This document shows positions 45,116-54,272 of a DNA stretch of 64,000 nucleotides, one piece after another. The stretch comes from an uncultured Alphaproteobacteria bacterium (GTDB lineage: Bacteria; Pseudomonadota; Alphaproteobacteria; UBA2966). The notes beneath the pieces were generated by a model that saw only the letters and a program-made list of their open reading frames with translations, searched no databases and had not been told where the DNA came from. The number at the start of each line of letters is the position of its first letter. Positions within the stretch are counted from its first letter, which is position 1. Location of the stretch: positions 930,001 through 994,000 of the forward strand of contig OY282368.1 of assembly GCA_958295725.1 (NCBI GenBank), in the 5' to 3' direction. Made by a program: the position numbers and the translations under genes.

Positions 45116-45200
45116 CGGCAGACCCTTGGCATCGGACTGGAAGGTCGTCTCGCTCGGGCTACGCCGATACCGGTGCGAGCGAAATCCCCTGTCCCGAACC
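45116..45200 (-). pseudogene. VapC 3' end relic
   Basis: The minus strand reads GDFARTGIGVA, like GDFARTDIGVA at the end of the VapC gene at 56294. The next 40-50 bases (GAGCGAGACGACCTTCCAGT) match the spacer after that gene (GAGCGAGGCGGTCTTCCGGT). A short duplicated scrap of a vapBC locus, not functional. Confidence 0.55.
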
Positions 45201-45418
45201 GGGACACTCCGTTTGGTCCTGGAACGCAACCTGCTACATTGCCGTCGGGCGGAGGCCGACCGAACGCTTGCCCATATGTCGAACCCTTACCCGACAGGAA
45301 TGCGCCTGGATGCGTCGGCATTGCATTGAATCCGCTTGCGGTATGTTTACGGCAGCATAATGTCGCCACGGCGTCTCGACACCGCACGTTCCGAAAAATA
45401 CTTTATTGACAGATAGAT

Positions 45419-47533
45419 ATGACAGCAGCGCAAGCTAGATACCGCGTCGGCGTGGACGTGGGCGGAACGTTCACCGACATCGTGCTGCACGATTCCCGGT
45501 CGGGAGCACTGTATGTCGCCAAGACGTTGACCACTCCCGGCGATCTGGCGCGCGCGGTCATGGCCGGCATGGATACGGTTCTGGAGGAAAGCGGGAAGGA
45601 GCCCTCCGACGTGGGGGCCCTTCTCCACGCCACGACCGTGGCGACGAACGCCATCCTGGAACGGAAGGGTGCCAGGACGGCGCTCCTGACGACGAAGGGA
45701 TTCCGGGACGTCCTGATCCTCGGCCGCCAGAAGCGTTACGAGACCTACAACCTCTATTTCCGTAAACCGGAGCCGTTGACGCGGCGCCGGCGCATCTACG
45801 AGATCTCCGAGCGCGTCGATGCCGACGGAAGCGTTATCGCGCCCATCGACATGGACGGTCTCGACTCCGTGATCGATCGACTCCTGGCGGAGGGGATCGA
45901 ATCGGCCGCGATCGTTTTTCTGCATTCCTACGCCAATCCGGATCACGAGAGAGCCGCCGCGCGACGCCTCGCGGAACGCGCGCCCGGTCTGGCCGTCACG
46001 GCGTCCTGCGATGTCTCTCCACGTATCCGGGAGTACGAGCGCAGCAGCACGACCCTCGCCAACGCCTTCGTCAAGCCGGTCGTGGCCCGGTATCTCGACC
46101 GGCTGCGGGAGACGTTGACGAGGCGGGGGTTCGCGGCGCCGCTCCATGTGATGCAGTCGAACGGCGGGCTCGTGACACCGGAGATCGCCCGAGATTTTCC
46201 CGTGCGCATCGTCGAATCGGGCCCGGCGGCCGGCGTTCTGCTCGCACGGCATATCGGACGTCTCGAGTCGGCGGATCACGTGCTGACGTTCGACATGGGC
46301 GGCACGACCGCGAAGCTGGGCGTCGTCGACGACGGCGAGCCGGCCATCACGTCCGCTTTCGAGGTCGATACGATCGACTCCCGGCGCTACAGCGGTTTGC
46401 CCCTGTCGATGCCCGCGATCGAGCTCCTGGAGATCGGCGCCGGCGGCGGCAGCGTCGCGAGCACCGACGGGCACACCATTCAGGTGGGTCCCGAGAGCGC
46501 CGGCGCGGACCCGGGACCCATCTGCTACGGCGGCGGCGGCGACCGGCCGACGGTAACCGACGCCAATCTCGTGCTCGGCTACCTCGATCCGGAAAACTTC
46601 AACGGCGGCGCCATGACCTTGAACCCGGAAGCGGCGGAGGCCGGTCTGCGGCAGAGTATCGCCGGCCCTTTGGGCCTGTCCCTGGAAGACGCGGCGTGGG
46701 GCGTTCACGCGGTCGCCAACGCCAACATGGAACGCGCGATGCGGGTCATGTCGGTCGAAAAGGGCCGCGATCCCCGCAGGTACGTCCTGGTCGCCTTCGG
46801 CGGGGCCGGGCCGATCCACGCGGCGAGGATCGCGCGCGCACTCTCGATTCCCCGCGTCATCGTCCCCGCCGCGGCGGGGGTCGGGTCGGCGGTCGGGTTG
46901 CTGACCGCCGACGTCCGCATCGACGTGACCGTCACGCGCGCCATGGCGTTGGAGGCCGGCGCGAGCGGTCGGGTCGCGGCGGCATACGCGGAACTCGAGT
47001 CTCTCGTCGCGAAGGAGGCCCCGCGCCTCGGTTCGACGGCGCCGAGGCTCTCGCGCTACGCCTATCTCCGGCAGGCGGGGCAGGGCTTCGAGATCAGCGT
47101 CGACCTGCCCGATGGACCCATCGACGACAGCTACGTCGACCGCGTGATCGAAGCCTTCCGTGCCGCATACGAACGGGACTACGGCTATCGCGACGAGGCG
47201 TCCGGCGTCGAGGCGGTGGACTGGTGTCTGGCGGCGATGTTTTCCGACGGCGCGACCGGACGACTCGAGACGACGGCCGTCCCGCGCGGGGAGGGCGGAC
47301 GGATCGACGGCGCCCGGCGGGTGTATATGCCCGAGCGCGCCGCGTGGGTGGCTTGCCGGATCCTGGATCGCGCGACGCTGGCCCGCGAGACATCGGCCCG
47401 CGCCGATGGCCTTCCGGGCCCCGCGATCATCGAGGATCCCGAGTCGACGATACTTGCATTGCCGGGCGACCGCCTTAGCATGTCGGGGCGCGGCGACGTC
47501 ATCATCGACATCGATGCCATGGAAGACGATTGA
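45419..47533 (+). CDS. hyuA: Hydantoinase/oxoprolinase subunit A
   Basis: 704 residues, HyuA/5-oxoprolinase A family. The actin-like ATP-binding motif GVDVGGTFTD is at 11-20. FDMGGTTAKLGVVDDGE is central, with EIGAGGGSVAS and ESAGADPGPICYG following. It uses ATP to open hydantoin, 5-oxoproline or related cyclic amides together with subunit B. There is no clear ribosome site before ATG 45419. Its stop overlaps the next start (TTGA). It is first of a three-gene operon A-B-B. Confidence 0.9.
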   Translation: MTAAQARYRVGVDVGGTFTDIVLHDSRSGALYVAKTLTTPGDLARAVMAGMDTVLEESGKEPSDVGALLHATTVATNAILERKGARTALLTTKGFRDVLILGRQKRYETYNLYFRKPEPLTRRRRIYEISERVDADGSVIAPIDMDGLDSVIDRLLAEGIESAAIVFLHSYANPDHERAAARRLAERAPGLAVTASCDVSPRIREYERSSTTLANAFVKPVVARYLDRLRETLTRRGFAAPLHVMQSNGGLVTPEIARDFPVRIVESGPAAGVLLARHIGRLESADHVLTFDMGGTTAKLGVVDDGEPAITSAFEVDTIDSRRYSGLPLSMPAIELLEIGAGGGSVASTDGHTIQVGPESAGADPGPICYGGGGDRPTVTDANLVLGYLDPENFNGGAMTLNPEAAEAGLRQSIAGPLGLSLEDAAWGVHAVANANMERAMRVMSVEKGRDPRRYVLVAFGGAGPIHAARIARALSIPRVIVPAAAGVGSAVGLLTADVRIDVTVTRAMALEAGASGRVAAAYAELESLVAKEAPRLGSTAPRLSRYAYLRQAGQGFEISVDLPDGPIDDSYVDRVIEAFRAAYERDYGYRDEASGVEAVDWCLAAMFSDGATGRLETTAVPRGEGGRIDGARRVYMPERAAWVACRILDRATLARETSARADGLPGPAIIEDPESTILALPGDRLSMSGRGDVIIDIDAMEDD

Positions 47534-49293
47534 GCGACGCGAACTCACAATCGATGACCGACGTCGGGCGGAACCCTCGCGTCGACCCCATCGCCCTGTC
47601 GATCGTCTGGGGCAAGCTGCTGTCGATCGTCGAGGAGATGGGCGGCACGCTGCGCCGCACGGCCTATTCGCCCGCGGTGCGAGAGGGGGACGACTTCTCG
47701 TCCGGGTTGTTCGACCGCAAGGGGCGCCTGATCGCCCAGGGACAGTTCTCCCCCGCGCACATCGGCGCCATGCCCGACGTCGTCCGCAATGTCTCCAGGT
47801 ACATCCCCGTGGAAACGCTGGTCCCGGGCGACGTCGTCCTGTTCAACGATTCGGCGCTGGGCTCCGGCCACTTCCCCGACTTCTTCCTCGTCATGCCGAT
47901 GTTCATCGACGGCCGGCTGGTCGGTTACTCGGGCGCGACCGCGCATCACATCGATACCGGCGGCGCGACTCCCGGCTCGCAGGAGATCGCGGGCGTCGGC
48001 GAGGCTTATCAGGAAGGGCTTCGGCTCCTGCCCGTGCGCCTGTTCCGCGCCGGCGAGCTGGACGAGGACATCCTGCGCGTGATCCTCGGCAACGTCCGGG
48101 TTCCCGATCTCGTTCAGGGCGACCTCTTCGCGCAGCGGAACGCGGCCCACGTCGGCATGACCCGGATGCTCGCGATCTTCGAGGAGTACGGCGAGGAAAC
48201 GGTCGAGAACGCCTTCGATGAGATACTCGTCGCCTCCGAGGCGCGTATGCGCGAGTTCGTCCGCGCCCTGCCCGACGGCTCCTGGGAATTCGAGGACTTC
48301 CTCGATGATGCCGGACCCGGGTCGGGCCCCGTGCGGTTCCACGTCCGCGTCACGATCGACGACGGCGACATCGAGCTCGATTTCTCGGGTGGCGGCGATC
48401 AGGTCCCGGCGGGGATCAACTGCTACTACAACTTCACTCGGGCCTGGGGGAACTTCACCGCGATGGCGTTGGCCAAGGCTGTCATGCCCCAGAACGAGGG
48501 CACCGTCCGGCCGATCGTGATCACGGCCCGCGAGGGTTCGTTCTTCAACGCGGTCCATCCGGCGCCGTCCGGCGGGCGGGCGACCAATCAGGTCCGTCTT
48601 TTCGAGGTGGTCAACGGCGCCTTGGCCAAGGCGCTGCCGCACCGCGCCATGGGGGCCTTCACCCACTGGAGCAACCCCAACATCGGTGGAATCGACGACC
48701 GCACGGGCAAGCCCTTCGTCCAGTACGACCTGCTCTTCGGGGGCTACGGCGGCCAGCACGACAAGGACGGCGAGGAAGGGATGGCGCCGTTGATGAACTG
48801 CACCAACATCCCGGTCGAGGTATACGAGCGCGCGGCCCCCCTTCTGGTGAAACGCCTCGAGTTGATGGCGGATTCGGGCGGCGCCGGAAAATTCCGTGGC
48901 GGTCTCGGACTCCGCAAGGACGTTCAGGTCGGATGCAGGGAGGCCCTGGCGACCCTGTTGACCGACCGGCGCAAGCGCGCGCCCTTCGGCGTTTTCGGCG
49001 GCGCCGCCGGCAGGAAGGCGGAGATCGTCCTGTTCCGGGATGGCGAGTCGATCCCGCTCGAGACCAAGGAGACGCGGCCCCTGAAGAAGGACGACGTGTT
49101 GAGCTTCCGGCTGTCCGGCGCGGGCGGCTACGGAGACCCCGCCGAACGCGATCCCCGGCGGATCGAGGACGACCTCGCGGACGGCTACGTCACCGAGGAA
49201 GGCGCCCGGCGCGATTACGGGGTCGAGATCGAGGGCGGCAGGGTCACGGGCGGCAATCCCCGACCGCCGCAGACGGGAAACGAAGATGGATGA
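47530..49293 (+). CDS. hyuB: Hydantoinase/oxoprolinase subunit B, copy 1
   Basis: 587 residues from TTG 47530 (overlapping the hyuA stop), or 579 from ATG 47554. Family features are AYSPAVREGDDFSSGLFDRK, LFNDSALGSGHFPDFFLV, HHIDTGGATPGS and the C-terminal GGGGYGDP-like SGAGGYGDPAERDP. It forms the catalytic partner of HyuA. It overlaps the next gene by 8 nt. Confidence 0.9.
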   Translation: MSDANSQSMTDVGRNPRVDPIALSIVWGKLLSIVEEMGGTLRRTAYSPAVREGDDFSSGLFDRKGRLIAQGQFSPAHIGAMPDVVRNVSRYIPVETLVPGDVVLFNDSALGSGHFPDFFLVMPMFIDGRLVGYSGATAHHIDTGGATPGSQEIAGVGEAYQEGLRLLPVRLFRAGELDEDILRVILGNVRVPDLVQGDLFAQRNAAHVGMTRMLAIFEEYGEETVENAFDEILVASEARMREFVRALPDGSWEFEDFLDDAGPGSGPVRFHVRVTIDDGDIELDFSGGGDQVPAGINCYYNFTRAWGNFTAMALAKAVMPQNEGTVRPIVITAREGSFFNAVHPAPSGGRATNQVRLFEVVNGALAKALPHRAMGAFTHWSNPNIGGIDDRTGKPFVQYDLLFGGYGGQHDKDGEEGMAPLMNCTNIPVEVYERAAPLLVKRLELMADSGGAGKFRGGLGLRKDVQVGCREALATLLTDRRKRAPFGVFGGAAGRKAEIVLFRDGESIPLETKETRPLKKDDVLSFRLSGAGGYGDPAERDPRRIEDDLADGYVTEEGARRDYGVEIEGGRVTGGNPRPPQTGNEDG

Positions 49294-51307
49294 AGTCGGC
49301 AAGCTCGAGCTGATCCGCGAAGCGCTCATCGCAGTGACCCAGGAGATGAGGGCGAACGTGATCCACTCGTCCTATTCCTCGATCATCTACGAGGGCCACG
49401 ATTTTTCCACGGCGCTCGTGGGACCCGACGGGCGCTACGTGGCGCAGTGCGACGGCGACCACCCCCTCCACGTCTTCTCGGTGCCCTATTCGACACGGAA
49501 GATCCTCGAGGAGTTCGGGGACGACATCCACGAGGGCGACATATTCCTCCACAACGATCCCTACACGGGCGGCACGCATCTGAACGACATCCTGCAACTG
49601 CATCCGGTCGTCCACGAAGGCGACATCGTGATGTTCGCGGCCATCCGCTACCACTTCGGCGACGTGGGCGGCATGACGGCGGGCAGCCTGTCGGGCGAGG
49701 CGCGCGAGATCCTCCAGGAAGGTCTGCGGATCACGCCCACGAAGATCTGCGACCGGGGGGCGATGAACGAGGCCTACCTCGGCCTCCTCTTCGACAACAT
49801 GCGTCAGCCCCTGGAGCGTCGCGGCGATTTCAACGCCATGTACGGCACTGGCCGCAAGGCGGTCGAGCATGTCCGGCGCCTGTGCCGTCGGTTCGGGAAG
49901 GAAGACCTGCTGGAGGCGATCGACGAGATCCTCGCCCGTTCCGAGAGGGTCATGCGAAGCCGCGTCCGGGCTCTCGAGGATGGCGACCATTACGCCGAGG
50001 GGTTCATGGAGAGCACCGGCGTGAGCGCCGAGCCCCTGGTCCTGCGCCTCAAGCTGAGCGTGAGGGGCGACCGCCTGATAGCGGACTACACGGGAACCTC
50101 TCCACAGACCGAGGGACCCACCAACGTCGGTCCGGCCATGACGATGACGTCGCTGTGCACGATCGTGAAGTCCTTCCTCGATCCGGGGACTCCCGTCAAC
50201 CACGGTTCGTTCGAACCCATCGAGATCGTCTCGCCGCCCGGCACCTTCATCAACGCGACGTACCCCGCCGCGTGTGGCGGCATGACGGAGGTCAAGTCCC
50301 TGCTGGACTCCGTGGGCTCGACCGCCATGGGTCAGGCGGTCCCGGAGATGAAGGTCGGAGACCTCAAGGGGGGCGCCAACCACACGTATATCTCCGGACC
50401 CGACCCGCACCGCGGCGGCGACATCTATCTGCTCTACGAGTGGGTCGCCGGTGGGACCGGGGCGTCGGAAGGCCACGACGGCAACAACGGCGTGCGCAAC
50501 TACACCGAGGGCGACTTCAATTCGGTTCACGCGGTCGAGATCGTCGAGAGCCAGTACCCGATCGCCGTAGACCGCTTCGAGATCCGCGCGGGATCCTGCG
50601 GCGACGGCGAATGGCGGGGCGGCTTCGGCGTGCGTCGGGATGTCCGGATCGAGGGCGACATCGGCGCGCTGTCGGTCCTCACCGACAAGTGCGTCATCCC
50701 GCCCTTCGGCGTGCACGGCGCGGGGAACGGCGCCGGGAACCGTTTCGTCGTCGTCCGCGGCGACGAGGTCCTCGAGCCGTCCGCCGTTCCGGGCAAGGTC
50801 TCCGGTTTTCCGCTGCGGCGGGGCGACGTGGTGCGGGAGGAGTCCGCGGGCGGCGGCGGCTACGGCGACCCCCTCGAACGGCCCCCGGACCTGGTGGCGG
50901 AGGACGTGCGCTTCGGCTGCCTCACCGCCGGTCAGGCGGACCGGCGGTACGGCGTGATCCTGGACGCGGACGGCGGCGTCGACGGGCCCGCGACCGGGCG
51001 CCGGCGGCGGGCGCTGCGTGACGGGCGTATCCACGTGGCCGTCCAGGCGGCCAACGAGGAGATGTACGCCGGCGCGAAACGCGAGTTCGTCGTGCCGTCC
51101 GGCGTAGCGGAGCGGTTGGGGATCGGCGACGGCGACCTCGTCGAGCTGATCGCCGGCGCCGGGCCGCTCGTGCGGGGATGGGCGCGTATCGGCGATGCCG
51201 ATGGCGACGTCCCGGTCATGGTCGGCGCGTCGGCGTTCGACCTGTTGAAGACCACGCCGGGAGGATCGGCGGAAATCCGGCGCGTGACCCCTGCGCCGCC
51301 GGAGTAG
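49286..51307 (+). CDS. hyuB: Hydantoinase/oxoprolinase subunit B, copy 2
   Basis: 673 residues, HyuB fold with SSIIYEGHDFSTALVGPDGR, LHNDPYTGGTHLNDI, GGMTEVKSLLDS and AGGGGYGDPLERPP. It has about 90 more C-terminal residues than copy 1 (after RRYGVILD), a divergent domain of unknown role. Two different B subunits with one A suggests a hetero-complex or two substrates. Confidence 0.88.
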   Translation: MDEVGKLELIREALIAVTQEMRANVIHSSYSSIIYEGHDFSTALVGPDGRYVAQCDGDHPLHVFSVPYSTRKILEEFGDDIHEGDIFLHNDPYTGGTHLNDILQLHPVVHEGDIVMFAAIRYHFGDVGGMTAGSLSGEAREILQEGLRITPTKICDRGAMNEAYLGLLFDNMRQPLERRGDFNAMYGTGRKAVEHVRRLCRRFGKEDLLEAIDEILARSERVMRSRVRALEDGDHYAEGFMESTGVSAEPLVLRLKLSVRGDRLIADYTGTSPQTEGPTNVGPAMTMTSLCTIVKSFLDPGTPVNHGSFEPIEIVSPPGTFINATYPAACGGMTEVKSLLDSVGSTAMGQAVPEMKVGDLKGGANHTYISGPDPHRGGDIYLLYEWVAGGTGASEGHDGNNGVRNYTEGDFNSVHAVEIVESQYPIAVDRFEIRAGSCGDGEWRGGFGVRRDVRIEGDIGALSVLTDKCVIPPFGVHGAGNGAGNRFVVVRGDEVLEPSAVPGKVSGFPLRRGDVVREESAGGGGYGDPLERPPDLVAEDVRFGCLTAGQADRRYGVILDADGGVDGPATGRRRRALRDGRIHVAVQAANEEMYAGAKREFVVPSGVAERLGIGDGDLVELIAGAGPLVRGWARIGDADGDVPVMVGASAFDLLKTTPGGSAEIRRVTPAPPE

Positions 51308-51453
51308 TCGTGGGTCGCCCGCGCCCACCCGCGCGATTACAAGGGGTAATACCGGTGAGGGATTGAAGTGACTCGTGGGTTTGGGTTGTCGGGGTTCCGT
51401 TGCGCGCTCTGATGTGGTTGTTTTTTCTCCCACCACATCTGGAGGGGTATGTC

Positions 51454-51757
51454 ATGGTCGCACTCAAGATACGGGATGATCTGACGGCGGGTGCTCTTCG
51501 GGAGTGGGCGCGCAAGCAGACGCGGGGTCGGCCGGCGGCGCGGGCCTATGCGATTGCCAACGTGTTGGAAGGCGCGAGCCGGGCCGAGGCGGCGCGCGGG
51601 GTCGGGATGGAACGCTAGGCGCTTCGCGACGCGGTGCTGCGCTACAACGCCGAGGGTCTGGCCGGGCTTTACGATCGGCCGAAGGGCCACCGCCCACGCC
51701 GTCTGACGGAGACGGAACGGGCGGCTCTGGCGGAAGTGGTCGCCAGGGGGCCGGACG
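51454..51757 (+). pseudogene. IS630-family transposase N-terminal fragment
   Basis: ATG 51454 begins MVALKIRDDLTAGALREWAR, then the helix-turn-helix RAYAIANVLEGASRAEAARG. An in-frame TAG (51616-51618) follows where family members read on, and the same frame continues ALRDAVLRYNAEGLAGLYDR to about 51757. There the sequence switches to a HigB gene. The DDE catalytic domain is absent. Confidence 0.75.
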
Positions 51758-51758
51758 A

Positions 51759-51914
51759 CTCGACGATCTGAGGGCGCCGCCCGGCAATCGGCTGGAGATT
51801 CTTCGAGGCGACCGCCGAGGGCAGTGCAGCCTTCGCGTCAACGAGCAATGGCGTATCTGCTTCGTCTGGCGCGACGGCGGCGCATGGGAGGTGGAGATCG
51901 TCGACTATCATTGA
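51759..51914 (+). pseudogene. higB: HigB toxin gene lacking its 5' part
   Basis: LDDLRAPPGNRLEILRGDRR then GQCSLRVNEQWRICFVW and EIVDYH is the C-terminal half of a RelE/HigB-type toxin. About 45 N-terminal residues are replaced by the IS630 fragment. The toxin is therefore probably inactive while its antitoxin downstream is intact. Confidence 0.75.
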
Positions 51915-51929
51915 GGAGATGAGGCAACC

Positions 51930-52283
51930 ATGACCATCGAACGCGAAGATGTGGACCGGCGGAAGGTCGACTTCTCGGACGTGGCTTCGGGGCGGCGGCT
52001 GCCGCCGGTGCATCCCGGCGAGGTCCTGCGCGACGAGTTCCTGAAGCCGATGGAACTCAGCGTGTACCGGCTTGCCCGTGAGCTCAAGGTTTCGCGCCCG
52101 CGGCTGAACGACGTCGTGCTCGGACGCCGCGCCGTCACGACCGATACCGCGCTGCGCCTGGGGCGCTATTTCGGGACGACGCCGGAGTTCTGGATCAACC
52201 TTCAGACCCGTCACGATCTGGATGTCGCCGAGCGCACGGCGCGCCGCCGGATCGAGCGGGAAGTCGCGCCACGCGCCGCATGA
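51930..52283 (+). CDS. higA: HigA-type antitoxin (now orphan)
   Basis: 117 residues. HPGEVLRDEFLKPMELSVYR then LARELKVSRPRLNDVVLGRR is the HigA-family HTH, and YFGTTPEFWINLQTRHDLDVA is its hallmark continuation. ATG 51930 follows GAGGAGATGAGGCAACC. With the toxin truncated, this gene is an orphan antitoxin that may still regulate or neutralise related toxins. Confidence 0.9.
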   Translation: MTIEREDVDRRKVDFSDVASGRRLPPVHPGEVLRDEFLKPMELSVYRLARELKVSRPRLNDVVLGRRAVTTDTALRLGRYFGTTPEFWINLQTRHDLDVAERTARRRIEREVAPRAA

Positions 52284-52311
52284 CGGCTCTCCGCCACGGA
52301 CTGGAAACTAA

Positions 52312-52650
52312 GGAAGGTCTGATCAAGCTGCTTGGTTATGCGGAGGGGTATTCCCGATGCCCGACGGGACTTGAGGAAGCGCCATTGAGGCTCGGAACCC
52401 CCGGTTTCGATGCCCCGGCGGCGGTTTCCGTACCGCCCGGATTGGGTCGCTTCCGCCTCACGCCAGTGCCAGATGGCGCTCGCCGATCATCAGGTTGGCG
52501 AAGCCCGGCAGAAGCGCGATCCGTTTGTTCTTCGCCAGCCCCCGGTAGCGTACCCTGGCGTAGCCGAAGCACCGCTTGAGGTACAGGAAGGGATGCTCGC
52601 CCCTGGCCCGCACCGACGCCCTGGCCCGCTCGCACGCCGCCGCCGCGCTG
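52312..52650 (-). mobile_element. IS5-family relic, copy 3 (left part only)
   Basis: Starts GGAAGGTCTGATCAAG after CTAA (52308-52311, a YTAR-like target). It matches copies 1 and 2 through the transposase C-terminus (ARVRYRGLAKN...GERHLALA), then departs from them after about 52650. The right end is missing. Small indels break the transposase frame. Confidence 0.75.
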
Positions 52651-52684
52651 GCGAGCGCTTGCCGGCACCCTGTCGTCACTACTG

Positions 52685-52706
52685 ATCGTTTGCCAATCGT
52701 TTGCCA
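52685..52706. repeat. Tandem 11-bp repeat near the tRNA 3' side
   Basis: ATCGTTTGCCA occurs twice in a row (52685-52695, 52696-52706), about 70 bp beyond the tRNA-Lys 3' end. Such pairs can be arm-type integrase sites; this is inference from position. Confidence 0.5.
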
Positions 52707-52776
52707 GATAGAACAAATCGGAACTTGGAGCGACGAGCTGTTTCATGATATTTCGATTGTTTTCAGTGTGTTGAAT

Positions 52777-52852
52777 TGGTGCGCCCGCCAGGGATCGAAC
52801 CTGGGACCCACTGATTAAAAGTCAGTTGCTCTGCCGACTGAGCTACGGGCGC
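52777..52852 (-). tRNA. tRNA-Lys (anticodon TTT), CCA encoded
   Basis: The complement folds as a full cloverleaf. Acceptor GCGCCCG pairs with CGGGCGC, D-arm GCTC/GAGC, anticodon stem ACTGA/TCAGT with loop CTTTTAA, T-arm CCAGG-TTCGATC-CCTGG, discriminator A, then CCA. The anticodon UUU reads Lys codons. Broken integrase genes lie just upstream of its 5' side. Confidence 0.93.
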
Positions 52853-52888
52853 CCGGAACGCTCGCGCACGCCGCGCGTGGCGCACCGG

Positions 52889-52917
52889 ACATTAGGCATC
52901 GAGGCGGAAGTGCGCAA
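52889..52917 (-). promoter_or_regulatory. Possible tRNA-Lys promoter
   Basis: TTGCGC (52917-52912), 17 bp, TAATGT (52894-52889), about 37 bp before the mature tRNA 5' end. It lies at the boundary with integrase-derived sequence. Confidence 0.4.
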
Positions 52918-53461
52918 CCCGGTGCACCGCGACCTGCTGATGTTCGGGTTCTACACCGGCATGCGCCGGGGCGAGATCATGCCGCTGCGCTGGGAGCGGG
53001 TGAACGTGGAGGCGGGTCTCTTCAGGGTCGAGGAAACCAAGACCGGGGAGCCGCTGGAGTTGCCGGTCACGCGGCAACTCGCCGCGATCCTCGCGCGGCG
53101 CCGGGCGCACGGCGAGGCGATGCCGGCGAACCTGTGCGCCTGGGTGTTTCCGTCGCCTTCGAGCGCGTCGGGCCATGTCGAGGAGCTTCAATCCCTCTAC
53201 GCGCGCATCGAGCGGGCGGGCGGCGCGAGGTTCTGGTTCCATGCCCTGCGCAACTGCTTCATCACGGTGGCCGAGCGGGAGTTGATGCTGCCGCGCTCTC
53301 TGACCAAGCGGCTGGTCAACCATGCCCGGCCCGGCGACGTAACCGAGGGCTACGCCGCGGACTGGACGGTGGGGCAGCTCCGCGAGCCGGCGCAGAGGAT
53401 CGCGGACCGGATCGACGTGCTGATGAACGCGGACGCTCCCGCCGACCAAGCCGCGGCGTGA
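52904..53461 (+). pseudogene. Tyrosine integrase catalytic domain, N-terminus missing
   Basis: About 185 residues: VHRDLLMFGFYTGMRRGEIM (first catalytic Arg), KTGEPLELPVTRQL, HALRNCFITVAERELMLPRS (HxLR), and GYAADWTVGQL with the putative nucleophile Tyr. There is no N-terminal arm or core-binding domain; upstream sequence is the tRNA gene. It ends ALMNADAPADQAAA-like (VLMNADAPADQAAA) and is followed at once by GTGAAGGGACCG of the next fragment. Confidence 0.75.
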
Positions 53462-53790
53462 AGGGACCGCGCCCACGCATTCCCAAGCGCCTCAATACCG
53501 GAGCATCTCCAAACGGACGGTCGACGGCCTCTCGGTGGAGGGCAAGGATGCCGTCTTCTGGGACCGGGAGTTGTCCGGTTTCGGGGTGCGGGTCTATCCA
53601 TCCGGCACCAAGGTCTACATCGTCCAGAGTCGGGCGCGGGGGACGTCGAAACGGATCGCGGTCGGTCGTCACGGGGTGATCTCCGCCGATCAGGCGCGCC
53701 GCAAGGCGGCCATGCTGATCGCCCGTATCAAGGCTGGCGAGAACCCGGACCCTGTCCCCTCGGCCGCGCCGGCGAGCGAACCGACGGTCG
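53461..53790 (+). pseudogene. Integrase N-terminal arm (DUF4102) fragment
   Basis: After KGPRPRIPKR the frame changes. SISKRTVDGLSVEGKDAVFW then DRELSGFGVRVYPSGTKVYI and GRHGVISADQARRKAAMLIA is the DUF4102 arm-type DNA-binding domain. It stops being integrase-like after PTVADL, where it meets the relaxase relic on the other strand. The catalytic part is absent. Confidence 0.7.
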
Positions 53791-53814
53791 CCGATCTCGA
53801 CACCCGGAACGACG

Positions 53815-54150
53815 TATTTCTTCACGGCGTCGAGCGCGGCGACCCGCTCGCCGGTCGCTTTCTAGAGACGGACGGCTACCAGCCTCGCGTCGTCCGTCAC
53901 CAGTTCGGCGCTGTCGCGCGCCCGGCTGATCGCGACGACCGGGTTGCCGCCCGTCCGGCGCCTTGCCTTCGAGGATCGCGGTGAAGGTGTCGGGACCGAC
54001 CGGACCGGAAAGCCCGAGCGCAGCCGCGCCCCCGCCAGCCCAGGCGCTCGCTTCCCGGTGCGCCGGATCGTCCCTGGCGTAATACCCGTCGCGCTCGTAG
54101 TACCTCGCACCCTGCGACGGCGAGACGATCTTGCCGATCGACGCTACCAT
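53815..54150 (-). pseudogene. MobF (TrwC/TraA-type) relaxase, ends joined, middle lost
   Basis: ATG 54150 starts MVASIGKIVSPSQGARYYER, then YYARDDPAHREASAWAGGGA and DTFTAILEGKAPDGR, the N-terminus of a MobF relaxase. After a frame change it continues NPVVAISRARDSAELVTDDA, then a TAG and KATGERVAALDAVKKYVVPG, the C-terminal end of the same protein class. Roughly 900 residues between are gone. It is a scar of a conjugative or mobilisable element. Confidence 0.75.
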
Positions 54151-54272
54151 CGCGACCGCGCCCCGCTACCGGTACGCCCGTGTTCATCATCCAACTCCAT
54201 GATACGAACATAAAATGAGCATTAAGAAGATGCAAACCTTGGCACCCAAGATCTAACCAGCATGTCTTATCC

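Noticed and set aside
45190..45206. TGTCCCG-AAC-CGGGACA as a specific regulatory site
   Set aside because: A good short hairpin, but it lies in relic sequence 210 bp from hyuA with no promoter boxes nearby, so no role can be assigned.
44968..45387. 139-codon minus-strand frame across the integrase joint
   Set aside because: It stitches a vapC scrap and the integrase joint together. It has no single-family content.
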